Virus record (IMG/VR): IMGVR_UViG_3300032287_003559
Span: 1-64,000 of that record
From: a virus
Length of the DNA stretch: 64,000 nt
Reading direction: 5' to 3' (one strand)
Positions 41,646 through 50,847 of this stretch are shown here, one piece after another. The position numbers and the translations under genes were made by a program. The first letter of the stretch is position 1; each line of letters starts with the position of its first letter. The notes under the pieces are model-generated. The model was not told where the DNA came from and ran no database searches. It saw only the letters and a program-made list of their open reading frames with translations.

Positions 41646-42212
41646 ATGGCACATTCTATTCAGGATTTTAAATCAGCACTTGTTGGGGGCGGTGCCCGCC
41701 CCAATCTATTCCAAGTTGAAATTCCAGCACCACCAGCAGGAGTAAATTTAACTTCGAATTTCCCAATTCTTTGCAAAACTGCCGCACTGCCTGCATCAAA
41801 CATTGCTTCAATTGATATTCCTTTTAGAGGGAGAATCTTTAAGGTTGCAGGTGATCGTACATTTGATACTTGGACAATTACTGTTATCAATGATCAAGAC
41901 TTTACAATTAGAAAAGCATTTGAAACTTGGATGCAATCTATTGGACAGTATGGAGATGCTAGTGGTTTTACTGATCCATCCGATTATATGGTAGATGCAT
42001 TTGTTAAGCAGTTTAAGAGAGGTGCTTCCGCTACTGGAACTGGAGTTGCTACTGGAACCGGATTAGAAGTCGCTGCAACATATCAATTTTACAGCATTTT
42101 CCCAACCAATATTTCTGCAATTGATCTTTCATATGATACCTCAGATACAATTGAGGAATTTACTGTTGAATTCCAAGTTCAGTACTGGACACCTGCCGAA
42201 AATAAAGGCTAA
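41646..42212 (+). CDS. 19: Tail tube protein gp19
   Basis: 188 residues (T4 gp19: 163). IDIPFRGRIFKVAGDRTFDT and FTIRKAFETWMQSIGQYGDA are the conserved gp19 core; the end (TIEEFTVEFQVQYWTP) is the final strand of the tube fold. A strong Shine-Dalgarno site, AAGGAGGAAC, stands nine bases upstream, as expected for an abundant protein. A Gly/Thr-rich loop (ATGTGVATGTGLE) near 132-146 is probably exposed. Confidence 0.95.
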   Translation: MAHSIQDFKSALVGGGARPNLFQVEIPAPPAGVNLTSNFPILCKTAALPASNIASIDIPFRGRIFKVAGDRTFDTWTITVINDQDFTIRKAFETWMQSIGQYGDASGFTDPSDYMVDAFVKQFKRGASATGTGVATGTGLEVAATYQFYSIFPTNISAIDLSYDTSDTIEEFTVEFQVQYWTPAENKG

Positions 42213-42218
42213 TAAATA
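42211..42218 (+). promoter_or_regulatory. Putative late promoter box upstream of gene 20
   Basis: AATAAATA overlapping the gene 19 stop, 30 bases before the gene 20 ATG. Confidence 0.7.
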
Positions 42219-42248
42219 GTCTAAAGATAAAGACTAAAAAAATAAATT

Positions 42249-43964
42249 ATGGCAAAATTATTTGGATTCTCTATTGAGGATACTGAAAACCAATCACCCA
42301 CTGCTTTGTCTCCAGTCCCACCTAATAGTGAGGACTCGGCTGACTACTATCTAAGCAGTGGGTTTTTTGGTTCTTACGTAGATATTGAGGGAGTTTATAG
42401 AACAGAATTTGATCTAATTAAAAGATATAGGGAGATGGCACTTCACCCAGAATGTGATAGTGCAATTGAAGATATTGTAAACGAAGCAATAGTAAGTGAT
42501 ACTAACGATAGTCCTGTAGAAATTGAACTTTCAAATCTTAATGCTAGTGACGGTATTAAAAAGAAAATCAGAGAAGAATTTAAATATATTTTAGAACTTT
42601 TAGATTTTGATAAAAAATCCCACGAAATTTATAGAAATTGGTATATTGATGGAAGACTTTATTATCATAAAGTAATTGATTTAAAAAACCCAGAGGCAGG
42701 TATTCAAGAACTGCGATATATTGATGCAATGAAAATGCGTTATGTGAGACAAGCAAAGAAAAAGGAAGGTAATAGATATACATTCACGAACAGGAATATT
42801 GATAATCCAATGGATTTTGAGTTTCCTGAAATTGAAGAATATTTTGTATACAATCCAAAAATGACTTATCCGACAGGAACCCCTGCTCCAGGAGCTCTTG
42901 GAGGTTCTAGTCAAGGAATCAAAATGTCTAGGGATTCTATTACATATTGCACTTCGGGTCTTGTAGATAGAAATAAAGGATCAACTCTTTCATATCTTCA
43001 TAAAGCAATTAAGTCTCTCAATCAACTTCGCATGATTGAAGATAGTCTTGTTATCTATAGACTATCTCGCGCTCCAGAAAGAAGAATTTTTTATATTGAT
43101 GTAGGCAATCTTCCTAAAGTAAAAGCAGAACAATATCTTCGTGATGTAATGATGCGTTATAGAAACAAACTTGTTTATGATGCAAGTACTGGAGAAATTC
43201 GCGATGATAAAAAATTCATGGCTATGCTTGAAGATTTTTGGCTCCCTCGTAGAGAAGGTGGTCGCGGAACAGAAATTTCCACTCTTCCCGGAGGACAAAA
43301 TCTTGGAGAAATTACTGATATTGAATACTTTAAGAAAAAACTCTATCGCTCTCTAAATGTTCCACCATCAAGAATGGACGGCGAAGGTGGTTTTAATCTC
43401 GGTCGTTCTTCAGAGATTCTTCGCGATGAAGTAAAATTTAGCAAATTTGTTGCTAGACTAAGAAAGAGATTTTCTGCAATGTTTAGCGATATGCTAAAAA
43501 CTCAACTAATTCTGAAAAATATTATTACACCAGAAGATTGGAATGTTATGGATGAGCACATCCAATACGACTTTTTATATGATAATCATTTTGCGGAACT
43601 TAAGGATGCAGAACTATTAAATGAAAGACTTAACATGGTACAGGTTGCCGAACCGTATGTAGGGAAATATTTTTCACAAGATTATGTGAGACGTAAGATT
43701 CTTCGTCAAACTGATATTGAAATTATTGAGCAGGATAATTTAATCAAAAAAGAAATTAAAGATGGTGTTATTCCTGATCCAAATATTCCTATCGATCCTA
43801 CAACAGGAATGCCAATTCAACCAGGAATGGGTATGGATTTAGGACAACCAGTAGTAGAACCAAATCTTGATGGGGCAGCAGACGCTGGATCTACAAAAGT
43901 AGATGGAAAAGCAGTTGAAATGAATACAAATATTGTAAAAATGCCCAAGGGTGGTGAGATATAA
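42249..43964 (+). CDS. 20: Portal vertex protein gp20
   Basis: 571 residues (T4 gp20: 524). Diagnostic segments: VYRTEFDLIKRYREMALHPE with CDSAIEDIVNEAIV (~52-85), the RAPERRIFYIDVGNLPKVKA stretch (~275-295), and SLNVPPSRMDGEGGFNLGRS (~365-385), the region used for cyanophage g20 diversity surveys. A dodecamer forms the DNA entry/exit gate and the starting point for prohead assembly. The C-terminal ~60 residues are Pro/Gly/Asp-rich and probably disordered. Confidence 0.96.
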   Translation: MAKLFGFSIEDTENQSPTALSPVPPNSEDSADYYLSSGFFGSYVDIEGVYRTEFDLIKRYREMALHPECDSAIEDIVNEAIVSDTNDSPVEIELSNLNASDGIKKKIREEFKYILELLDFDKKSHEIYRNWYIDGRLYYHKVIDLKNPEAGIQELRYIDAMKMRYVRQAKKKEGNRYTFTNRNIDNPMDFEFPEIEEYFVYNPKMTYPTGTPAPGALGGSSQGIKMSRDSITYCTSGLVDRNKGSTLSYLHKAIKSLNQLRMIEDSLVIYRLSRAPERRIFYIDVGNLPKVKAEQYLRDVMMRYRNKLVYDASTGEIRDDKKFMAMLEDFWLPRREGGRGTEISTLPGGQNLGEITDIEYFKKKLYRSLNVPPSRMDGEGGFNLGRSSEILRDEVKFSKFVARLRKRFSAMFSDMLKTQLILKNIITPEDWNVMDEHIQYDFLYDNHFAELKDAELLNERLNMVQVAEPYVGKYFSQDYVRRKILRQTDIEIIEQDNLIKKEIKDGVIPDPNIPIDPTTGMPIQPGMGMDLGQPVVEPNLDGAADAGSTKVDGKAVEMNTNIVKMPKGGEI

Positions 43965-43967
43965 ATA
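43960..43967 (+). promoter_or_regulatory. Late promoter box
   Basis: Perfect TATAAATA overlapping the gene 20 stop, 27 bases before the ATG at 43995. Confidence 0.75.
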
Positions 43968-43994
43968 TACACAGTTACAAATTAATGCATAAAA

Positions 43995-44183
43995 ATGGAT
44001 GATTTACTGGATATGATTCTCGCGGACGAATCTCCCTCACAAATTAGTGATCAAATTAAAGATTTACTTTTTGCAAAATCTGCAGAAAGAATAGATTCTT
44101 TGCGTCCTTCTGTAGCAAATTCTATGTTTGGTCAAGATGAACTAAGTAATGATGAAGGAGAATATGGAGCAGAAGAAAACTGA
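43995..44183 (+). CDS. Putative prohead core protein (gp67/gp68 position)
   Basis: 62 residues (MDDLLDMILADESPSQISDQ...), acidic at both ends, with KDLLFAKSAERIDSLRPSVA (~23-42) resembling small T4-like core proteins. It sits where T4 has genes 67 and 68, between portal and protease, and has its own perfect late box. Such proteins fill the prohead core and are cleaved by gp21. Assignment is by position and character, not by clear sequence match to T4. Confidence 0.6.
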   Translation: MDDLLDMILADESPSQISDQIKDLLFAKSAERIDSLRPSVANSMFGQDELSNDEGEYGAEEN

Positions 44184-44195
44184 GAGTGATGAATA

Positions 44196-45071
44196 ATGGC
44201 AGGTCTGTCGGACTTTTTTAAACTTATTGAAGAAGAAAAAAAGAAACAGGATAAAGAACTATATTCTCTTCTTGGTGAAGAATTTTCCACGGATAAATTT
44301 ATTGATACTCTGATTTCATCTGCAAAAAAAGAGGTAAAAAAAGAAAAAATTATTGAAAAGAAAATAGAAAAAATATTTAATGATATCCTAATAGATGAAA
44401 AAGATTCTACAGAATCAAAAATAGTTGAAGAAAATATAGAAGAAATAATAGAAGAAGAACTTTTTGAAGAGACTGTTGAGGATCCTTTGATTGAAAAATC
44501 TTTGGGTCTTCTTTCAGAACCATCTAATATTAAACAACAAAACGATCCATTGACTCCAATAGATCAAAAATTTGCAACTCTTGAAGATTTACAGAATCAC
44601 TATAAGATTTTTATTTCTCGTATTCAACAACAACTTTCTACTCTTGGGGGAAGTGGTGAGACTCGTTTAGAATTTTTAGATGATGTTGATAGAAATTCAG
44701 TAAAGGTAAATAATAAATTTCTAAGATATAATTCAAATACTGGGAAATGGAAAGGTTCTGACGCTGGAGAAGGTCCATTTATATCTTCAACAACTTATGT
44801 AACTACATCATCTTATACAATTCTTGAAGGTGATTATTACATAGGAGTTAATTATGCCGGAGCGGTTACAATCACTCTTCCAAATGGAGTGATTCAAGGA
44901 ACAACATACATTGTAAAGGATGAACTTGGGGAAGCTTCCAAGGGAACAAATAGATATATAACAATACTTCCATCTGGATCTGATTTGATTGATGGTAGAG
45001 ATAGAGCAATTCTTGCTTTTGATTATGGTTCACTTACTTTTGTTTATAGAAACGGTTGGAGGGTAGTTTAA
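44196..45071 (+). CDS. Virion structural protein candidate with acidic N-terminal half
   Basis: 291 residues. Residues 1-115 are a very charged, helical, Glu/Lys-rich region (FFKLIEEEKKKQDKELYSLL onward); 130-170 form a helix plus linker; and from 195 a beta-rich domain runs to the end (FISSTTYVTTSSYTILEGDY; AVTITLPNGVIQGTTYIVKD; FVYRNGWRVV), which resembles a small tail-spike or trimerisation domain. The late position between core and protease genes suggests a head-associated protein. The stop overlaps the next ATG (TAATG). Confidence 0.65.
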   Translation: MAGLSDFFKLIEEEKKKQDKELYSLLGEEFSTDKFIDTLISSAKKEVKKEKIIEKKIEKIFNDILIDEKDSTESKIVEENIEEIIEEELFEETVEDPLIEKSLGLLSEPSNIKQQNDPLTPIDQKFATLEDLQNHYKIFISRIQQQLSTLGGSGETRLEFLDDVDRNSVKVNNKFLRYNSNTGKWKGSDAGEGPFISSTTYVTTSSYTILEGDYYIGVNYAGAVTITLPNGVIQGTTYIVKDELGEASKGTNRYITILPSGSDLIDGRDRAILAFDYGSLTFVYRNGWRVV

Positions 45072-46291
45072 TGTCTCATTTATATCAACCAAGTTTAGAC
45101 CAACACGATGCATTTGGTCGTTTAAGAATTTCAAGTCCACTTACACTTTTTGATTCATCGCATAGATATAGGGATAATAATTTATGGACTAGTTTAGTTG
45201 TAGGAACTGGTTCTACTGTTGGATTTGTAACGACACAAGGATTAGTGCAGATTGGTATTGGAACTACTGCAGGATGTTCTGTTATCAGAGAAACAACAAA
45301 GGTATTTTCATATCAACCAGGAAAATCTCTGGAAGTTATGAATACTTTTGTAATGAATGCACCAAAACAAAATCTAATGCAAAGAGTTGGATATTTTGGA
45401 GCAGATAATGGAATATATTTTGAGGTTGATGGAAATACTGTAAATTTTGTTGAAAGAAGCATTGTATCTGGAATGATGTCTGAAAGCAGAGTTCCACAAT
45501 CACAATGGTTATATGATAAAATGGATGGAACTGGTCCTTCTGGACTTGTACTTGATACATCTCAAGCACAAATCTTCTGGATGGATATTGAGTGGTTAGG
45601 AGTCGGAACAGTAAGAGTTGGTTTCGTAATTGATGGACAATTCATTCACTGCCATTCGTTTCACCACGCAAATAGAATTCAATCAACATATATTACAACT
45701 GGTTCATTGCCTCTAAGATATGAGATTGCAAATACTGGAATTACAACAAGTTCAAGCACACTTAAACAGATTTGTTCCACGGTAATTTCAGAAGGTGGTT
45801 ATGAACTTCGCGGATTGCAACAGGCAGTAGGAACTGCAGTTACATCACCAGTCAATTTACCATTACCTGCCGGAACTTATTATCCAATAATATCACTTAG
45901 ACTTAGGACAACACCAAATCGTCTAGATGCAATTGTAATTTTGACGGCAATTTCAATGTTGGGTATCACAAATAATGCAAATTATAATTGGCAGGTGAGA
46001 GCAAGTTGCATTACGTCTGGGGGAACTTGGAATATTGCAGGTATAGATTCTGCTGTAGAATATAAAATTGACGGAGGAACAGTTAGTGGTGGTAGAGTTT
46101 TAGCAAGTGGATATTTCAATTCTTCACAGCAAGCGTCAGTTCCAGTAGATATTCTTAAGGAAGCATTATTTTCTTTCCAATTGGAAAGAGATGGTTTAAC
46201 TTCAACTCCATATGAGACGGCACTAGTTTGCTCTGCAAGTGTGAATGCCGACATTCTTGCTTCTATGGATTGGGAAGAAATTAGTAGGTAA
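45071..46291 (+). CDS. Virion structural protein (406 aa)
   Basis: 406 residues from ATG 45071; an ATG at 45056 inside the previous gene is rejected because 45071 forms a TAATG overlap and starts with MSHLYQPSLDQHDAFGRLRI, a conserved beginning in marine phage structural proteins (DQ.DAFGRLR.S.P.TLFD). The rest is beta-rich, with HCHSFHHANR (~197-206) as a metal-binding-like His cluster and a C-terminal IDILKEALFSFQLERDG pattern. It is probably a capsid decoration or fibre protein. Exact role unknown. Confidence 0.7.
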   Translation: MSHLYQPSLDQHDAFGRLRISSPLTLFDSSHRYRDNNLWTSLVVGTGSTVGFVTTQGLVQIGIGTTAGCSVIRETTKVFSYQPGKSLEVMNTFVMNAPKQNLMQRVGYFGADNGIYFEVDGNTVNFVERSIVSGMMSESRVPQSQWLYDKMDGTGPSGLVLDTSQAQIFWMDIEWLGVGTVRVGFVIDGQFIHCHSFHHANRIQSTYITTGSLPLRYEIANTGITTSSSTLKQICSTVISEGGYELRGLQQAVGTAVTSPVNLPLPAGTYYPIISLRLRTTPNRLDAIVILTAISMLGITNNANYNWQVRASCITSGGTWNIAGIDSAVEYKIDGGTVSGGRVLASGYFNSSQQASVPVDILKEALFSFQLERDGLTSTPYETALVCSASVNADILASMDWEEISR

Positions 46292-46301
46292 TCTCATATT
46301 T

Positions 46302-46309
46302 TATAAATA
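46302..46309 (+). promoter_or_regulatory. Late promoter box
   Basis: Perfect TATAAATA (followed by a second AATAAAT at 46312), 24 bases before the ATG at 46334. Confidence 0.75.
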
Positions 46310-46333
46310 ACTAATAAATGTATTATAAGAATA

Positions 46334-46888
46334 ATGACGCATAGACCAGTTGGGGCTGGGTCCTCATTCACATTTACTGCAGGAACTGCATCAACTTCAT
46401 CTACATTTTCAGTTCAATCTGATACTTTAAGAGTTGTTGCTGTTGGTAACGCTGCACATGTTGCAATTGCAGCAAGTCCAACTGCATCAACAACTGATTA
46501 TTATATTCCCTCCGGAACTGCAATAACTCTTGCATTGACTAAAGCATCTAATAGAGTTGTCGGTGTTACTACAGGAACATCAACGATTCTTACCTTTGCA
46601 GAGGGAACTCAGGCACCTTTCGGTGTTGGTGATTATATTAGTTTAACTGCAAATGCACAGTCATATTATAACTTTACTCACCAACAAGTTACGTCAGTAG
46701 ATACTACTTCTGGCATAAATGGATTTTTCCAAGGGAGAATTGTTGTAAGTTATGATTCAAGTGGAATTGTAACTTCCTTCTCTTCTCCAAATGCAACAGC
46801 AGTTATTTCTCAAAGAATTTCTGCTTATGGCGCAACTGGAGATGGATCACTTTATTATCAGCAAGTACAAATTACCAACCAAGCATGA
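46334..46888 (+). CDS. Beta-rich virion structural protein (184 aa)
   Basis: 184 residues (MTHRPVGAGSSFTFTAGTAS...), Ala/Thr/Ser/Gly-rich with no charged clusters, regular beta patterning, and a C-terminal SLYYQQVQITNQA. It resembles small capsid- or fibre-associated beta proteins of marine phages, unnamed. A late box precedes it. Its stop overlaps the gene 21 start (ATGATGA). Confidence 0.65.
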   Translation: MTHRPVGAGSSFTFTAGTASTSSTFSVQSDTLRVVAVGNAAHVAIAASPTASTTDYYIPSGTAITLALTKASNRVVGVTTGTSTILTFAEGTQAPFGVGDYISLTANAQSYYNFTHQQVTSVDTTSGINGFFQGRIVVSYDSSGIVTSFSSPNATAVISQRISAYGATGDGSLYYQQVQITNQA

Positions 46889-47538
46889 TGAAACTTATCA
46901 CAGAAGAAATAGAATCAGTAGAAGTTATTTCTGAAAATGTAAACGGTAAAAAGACTCTGTATATTCAAGGACCTTTCCTTCAGACTGAGCAACCAAATAG
47001 AAATAACAGAATATATCGTCTTCCAGTAATGGAAAGAGAAGTTAAAAGATATACTGAACAGTATGTAAATAAGGGACGTGCTCTTGGCGAACTTGGTCAT
47101 CCAGATGGACCAACTGTAAATCTTGATAGAGTTTCTCATAAGATCGTTTCACTTCATCGTGAAGGAAATAACTTCATTGGAAAAGCGCAGATTCTTTCCA
47201 CTCCTATGGGAAAGATTGCAGAATCTCTCCTTAAGGAAGGCGTAACTTTGGGAGTTTCTTCTCGTGGAATTGGATCTCTAAAACCAACTCGTGAAGGATA
47301 TAACGAAGTAGGCGAAGATTTTATGCTTGCAACTGCTGCTGATATTGTCGCTGATCCTTCTGCACCTGATGCTTTTGTTCAAGGAATTATGGAAGGAAAG
47401 GAGTGGGTATGGGATGGTGGGGTTTTGAGGGAGAAAGAAGCAGAAAACACTAGACGCAGAATAAACACTCTTGTTGATGAAGGAATTCTTGAAGAGTATA
47501 AAATATCATTATTCAATGAGTTTTTAAATTCATTGTAA
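46885..47538 (+). CDS. 21: Prohead core protease gp21
   Basis: 217 residues (T4 gp21: 212). The serine protease fold of the herpes/T4 prohead protease class is visible in GRALGELGHPDGPTVNLDRV (~68-87, with the catalytic His) and LKEGVTLGVSSRGIGSL (~115-131, with the catalytic Ser). The N-terminus (QGPFLQTEQPNRNNRIYRLP) is also conserved. It cleaves scaffold and head proteins after (L/I)-x-E and then itself. Two start ATGs (46885, 46888) are adjacent. Confidence 0.95.
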   Translation: MMKLITEEIESVEVISENVNGKKTLYIQGPFLQTEQPNRNNRIYRLPVMEREVKRYTEQYVNKGRALGELGHPDGPTVNLDRVSHKIVSLHREGNNFIGKAQILSTPMGKIAESLLKEGVTLGVSSRGIGSLKPTREGYNEVGEDFMLATAADIVADPSAPDAFVQGIMEGKEWVWDGGVLREKEAENTRRRINTLVDEGILEEYKISLFNEFLNSL

Positions 47539-47548
47539 TTTATTAATT

Positions 47549-47560
47549 TATAAATAAATA
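47549..47560 (+). promoter_or_regulatory. Double late promoter box upstream of gene 22
   Basis: TATAAATA (47549-47556) overlaps AATAAATA (47553-47560) in register; 34 bases before the gene 22 ATG. A Shine-Dalgarno CGGAGAG follows. Confidence 0.75.
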
Positions 47561-47593
47561 TAGATTAAATTAGAGGTTAATCGGAGAGTTCAA

Positions 47594-48748
47594 ATGTCTC
47601 GTGGAGATTTACAAGAAATGGAAGTAGGCACAAAGCAATCCAGAACCGCCGTAAATGCAAATGCAAAGGCGGGAGCACCAATGCCAAAACTAGATGCAGG
47701 TGCTGTTGCAGGTCAAACTGGAGATTGGGAAGATCTTGGTGGACCAGATCCTTCAAACTACCGCCCAGATGATGATTCAGCAAAACTTAAAACCCCTGGA
47801 GCAACTCTTAAGCAAGTAAGAGATGTTGTCAATAAGGGCGCTAAGGCTGCAGAACCGATGAAGGGTTTGAATAAAGAAGATACTGAATATGATGAAGATG
47901 AAGAACTCTTAGAAGAAATTGACGAAGAAGACGAAGATCTAGTAGAAGCAAAGAAAGAGAAGAAGGAAAAGGAAGAAGAGGATGAAGAAGATGAGGATGA
48001 AGAAGAAGATGAAGATATGAAGGAAGAGTATAGCATTGAAGAAGATGTCAATGCTCTCTTAGGAGGCGAAGAACTTTCTGAGCAATTCAAGGAGAAAGCA
48101 AAGACAATTTTTGAAGCTGCTTTAAAATCAAAAGTTACTGAAATTAAAGAAGCACTTGAAGTTCAGTATGAAGAGAGACTTTCTGAAGAAATTGAGGAAG
48201 TTAAAGAAGAACTTAAGAATCGTGTAGATTCATATCTAGAATATGTTTCTGACGAGTGGTTTGCTGAGAATACTCTCGTTATCGAGAAAGGACTCAAAAC
48301 CGAAATGACTGAATCATTCCTAACTGGAATGAAGCAACTTTTTGAAGAGCATTATGTAACAATCCCTGAAGATAAATATGATGTACTTGAGAGTATGGTA
48401 GAAAAACTTGATGAAATGGAGACAAAACTCAACGAGCAAATTGAGAAGAATATCTCCCTTAACAAGCGTCTCGCAGAGTCGGTTGCTGATGGGATTTTAG
48501 ATCAAGTTTCTGAGGGACTAGCTCTTACTCAGAAAGACAAGCTCGCTTCACTTGCCGAAAGTGTTGAGTTTGAAAGTGAAGAAGAATATCGTGAGAAACT
48601 GGAGACCTTGAAGGAGGCATACTTCTCAAGATCTGCATCTCCATCCGCTAAAACTGAAACCCTTTCAGAGGGAGTAAGCGTTGCACATGAGTCCGTCTCA
48701 AATTCAATGGCTACTTATCTGAAAACTCTTTCAGCATTCAGCAAATAA
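47594..48748 (+). CDS. 22: Prohead scaffold core protein gp22
   Basis: 384 residues against 269 in T4. Residues 95-150 are an extreme acidic/lysine block (EEEDEEDEDEEEDEDMKEEY), followed by a long coiled-coil-like region with FKEKAKTIFEAALKSKVTEI, TESFLTGMKQLFEEHYVTIP and KYDVLESMVEKLDEMETKLN, which is the typical gp22 core. It is the main internal scaffold, cut to peptides by gp21 during maturation. The N-terminal 90 residues (Ala/Gly/Pro) are extra relative to T4. Confidence 0.92.
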   Translation: MSRGDLQEMEVGTKQSRTAVNANAKAGAPMPKLDAGAVAGQTGDWEDLGGPDPSNYRPDDDSAKLKTPGATLKQVRDVVNKGAKAAEPMKGLNKEDTEYDEDEELLEEIDEEDEDLVEAKKEKKEKEEEDEEDEDEEEDEDMKEEYSIEEDVNALLGGEELSEQFKEKAKTIFEAALKSKVTEIKEALEVQYEERLSEEIEEVKEELKNRVDSYLEYVSDEWFAENTLVIEKGLKTEMTESFLTGMKQLFEEHYVTIPEDKYDVLESMVEKLDEMETKLNEQIEKNISLNKRLAESVADGILDQVSEGLALTQKDKLASLAESVEFESEEEYREKLETLKEAYFSRSASPSAKTETLSEGVSVAHESVSNSMATYLKTLSAFSK

Positions 48749-48768
48749 TTGAATTTAATATAATTCAA
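48749..48768 (+). promoter_or_regulatory. Palindrome with TATAAT upstream of gene 23
   Basis: TTGAATT (48749-48755) and AATTCAA (48762-48768) form a 7-bp inverted repeat around TATAAT (48759-48764). There is no (N)ATAAATA late box in the gap between 22 and 23, unlike most structural genes here. AAAGG gives a weak Shine-Dalgarno site before the gene 23 ATG. Confidence 0.45.
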
Positions 48769-48803
48769 ACCCCAAACAAACACACTAGAAAAGGTAAACG
48801 CAA

Positions 48804-50234
48804 ATGTTCCAATCAGAGCATCTGCAGGAAAAGTGGGCACCACTCCTCAACTATGAGGGTCTTGATCCAATCAAAGATTCCCATCGTAGAGCAGTAACCG
48901 CTGTCCTGTTAGAAAACCAAGAAAAATTCCTTCGTGAGCAATCAGCTTTCGAAATGTCAGGTTCATTCCTGTCAGAAGCACCAACCAACTCAGCTAATGC
49001 TGTTGGTGGTTCTGGTGGTTTCGGTGGCGGTGCAACTGCTGCTGGTCCTACCGCAGGTTTCGACCCTGTTCTAATCTCACTAATCCGCCGTTCAATGCCT
49101 AACCTGGTCGCTTATGACCTGGCTGGCGTTCAACCAATGAGTGGTCCTACTGGACTCATCTTCGCAATGCGTTCACGTTATACCAACCAGAGTGGTACTG
49201 AAGCATTCTACAACGAAGTAGACTCTTCATTCTCTGGTCAAGACGCTGGATTCAACATTGCTGGTTTTGGTAGCACAAACGCTGGTCTTGGTACAACTGG
49301 ACCACAAAGAGGCACCAACCCATCAGTTCTTAACCCAGTTGGTGGTGGTGGCGATCAAGTAGCATACAACGTTGGACAAGGCATGCCAACGGGTGATGCA
49401 GAACAACTTGACGGTACTACTGGTGACGCATTCAACCAGATGGCTTTCTCGATCGAGAAAGTCACCGTTACTGCAAAGTCACGCGCTCTGAAAGCTGAGT
49501 ACTCACTTGAGCTCGCTCAAGACCTCAAGGCAATCCACGGTCTGAATGCTGAAGCGGAATTAGCAAACATTCTCTCAACTGAGATTCTTGCTGAAATCAA
49601 CCGCGAAGTCATCAGAACCATCTATAAGGTTGCTGAACAGGGTGCTGTACAGAACGTTGCAACCCCAGGTATCTTCGACCTCGACGTTGACTCCAACGGT
49701 CGTTGGTCAGTTGAGAAGTTCAAGGGTCTTCTGTTCCAAATTGAGAGAGATGCTAACGCTATCGCTCAGAGAACTCGTCGTGGAAAGGGTAACATCATCA
49801 TGTGCTCTGCTGACGTTGCTTCAGCACTGACCATGGCTGGTGTTCTCGACTACACCCCTGCACTCAACGCTAACCTGAATGTCGATGATACCGGCAACAC
49901 CTTTGCTGGTACTCTGATGGGCAAGTTCCGCGTCTATATTGACCCATATTCGGCTAACTTGACCTCAGCTAACGCTGCACCAGGTAACCAGTATTATGTC
50001 GTAGGTTATAAGGGTTCTTCCCCTTATGATGCAGGTCTCTTCTACTGCCCATATGTTCCTCTCCAAATGGTACGTGCCGTTGGTGAGAACAGCTTCCAGC
50101 CCAAGATTGGCTTTAAGACCCGTTATGGTCTTGTTTCCAACCCATTCGCTGAAGGCACCACTCAGGGTCTTGGTAGACTACAGGTTGACTCCAACCGTTA
50201 CTACAGACGTGTTGCAGTTAAAAACCTCATGTGA
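48804..50234 (+). CDS. 23: Major capsid protein gp23
   Basis: 476 residues (T4 gp23: 521). LISLIRRSMPNLVAYDLAGV with QPMSGPTGLIFAMRSRY (~85-125) and EMSGSFLSEA (~50-59) are hallmark segments. Cleavage by gp21 is expected after Glu58 in F-L-S-E/A, which fits (L/I)-x-E, giving a mature protein from Ala59. The 3' part is rich in C-ending codons (AAC, ACC, CTC, TTC), unlike the A/T-ending usage of its neighbours, consistent with high expression. It is followed by a strong terminator. Confidence 0.97.
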   Translation: MFQSEHLQEKWAPLLNYEGLDPIKDSHRRAVTAVLLENQEKFLREQSAFEMSGSFLSEAPTNSANAVGGSGGFGGGATAAGPTAGFDPVLISLIRRSMPNLVAYDLAGVQPMSGPTGLIFAMRSRYTNQSGTEAFYNEVDSSFSGQDAGFNIAGFGSTNAGLGTTGPQRGTNPSVLNPVGGGGDQVAYNVGQGMPTGDAEQLDGTTGDAFNQMAFSIEKVTVTAKSRALKAEYSLELAQDLKAIHGLNAEAELANILSTEILAEINREVIRTIYKVAEQGAVQNVATPGIFDLDVDSNGRWSVEKFKGLLFQIERDANAIAQRTRRGKGNIIMCSADVASALTMAGVLDYTPALNANLNVDDTGNTFAGTLMGKFRVYIDPYSANLTSANAAPGNQYYVVGYKGSSPYDAGLFYCPYVPLQMVRAVGENSFQPKIGFKTRYGLVSNPFAEGTTQGLGRLQVDSNRYYRRVAVKNLM

Positions 50235-50253
50235 GTCTTTCTCACAATTTTTC

Positions 50254-50280
50254 AAAGGTGCCGAAAGGCACCTTTTTTTT
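50254..50280 (+). terminator. Strong terminator after gene 23
   Basis: 9-bp stem AAAGGTGCC / GGCACCTTT with a GAAA tetraloop, followed by an unbroken T run to 50280. Confidence 0.95.
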
Positions 50281-50281
50281 A

Positions 50282-50289
50282 TCTAAATA
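50282..50289 (+). promoter_or_regulatory. Putative late promoter box
   Basis: TCTAAATA, immediately after the gene 23 terminator and 12 bases before the ATG at 50302. The spacing is short, so the leader would be only a few bases. Confidence 0.55.
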
Positions 50290-50301
50290 TTTAAAAAAAC
50301 A

Positions 50302-50847
50302 ATGGCAACTCAGATTGAAAATAGAAATTTTCTATCCCCTACAGGATTTAAATTTACTTTAAAAAGAAGTCCAAAAGTTGCATTTTTTTGTAATGAAGCA
50401 AACATACCCGAATTAAATCTTGGAATTGCTCTTCAACCGACATATTTGAAAGATATCGACATTCCAGGAGATAAAATTGTTTTTGGTGATTTAAATTTAA
50501 GATTTTTGGTTGACGAAAATCTTGAAAATTATATGGAAATTCAAAATTGGATTCGTGGATTAGGGTATCCAGAAAATCTACAGCAGTTTGCAGATTTAGA
50601 AAATCAAGGATTGATTCAAGGGAATTATGCCAAAGATAGGCAGAACATATATTCTGACGGCACCCTTCAGATCTTAACAAGCAGTTCTATTCCAAATTTT
50701 CAAGTCGTTTTTAAAGATTTGTTTCCTTATTCGTTAGGAACTCTTACCTTTGATGCAACATCTACGGATATTGCATACTTTACGGCAGATGTAAGTTTCA
50801 AGTATACTATCTACAGTATAACTGATCTTAGTGGAAATAATTTATGA
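50302..50847 (+). CDS. 3: Tail completion / tube terminator-like protein (gp3)
   Basis: 181 residues, T4 gp3 having 176. The segment TYLKDIDIPGDKIVFGDLNL with VDENLENYMEIQNWIRGLGY (~50-95) is a tail-tube fold like gp19's (IPFRGRIFKVAGDRTF...). Cyanophage annotations, from memory, place gp3 here between 23 and uvsY. gp3 terminates the tail tube and prepares it for the sheath terminator gp15. A gp54/gp48-type tube-initiator protein is the alternative, since all share the fold. It overlaps uvsY by four bases. Confidence 0.7.
   Translation: MATQIENRNFLSPTGFKFTLKRSPKVAFFCNEANIPELNLGIALQPTYLKDIDIPGDKIVFGDLNLRFLVDENLENYMEIQNWIRGLGYPENLQQFADLENQGLIQGNYAKDRQNIYSDGTLQILTSSSIPNFQVVFKDLFPYSLGTLTFDATSTDIAYFTADVSFKYTIYSITDLSGNNL

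Noticed and set aside
47758-48090. A minus-strand frame encoding long serine runs
   Set aside because: It is the complement of the acidic GAA/GAT repeat codons in gp22; the serine runs are a shadow of that composition.
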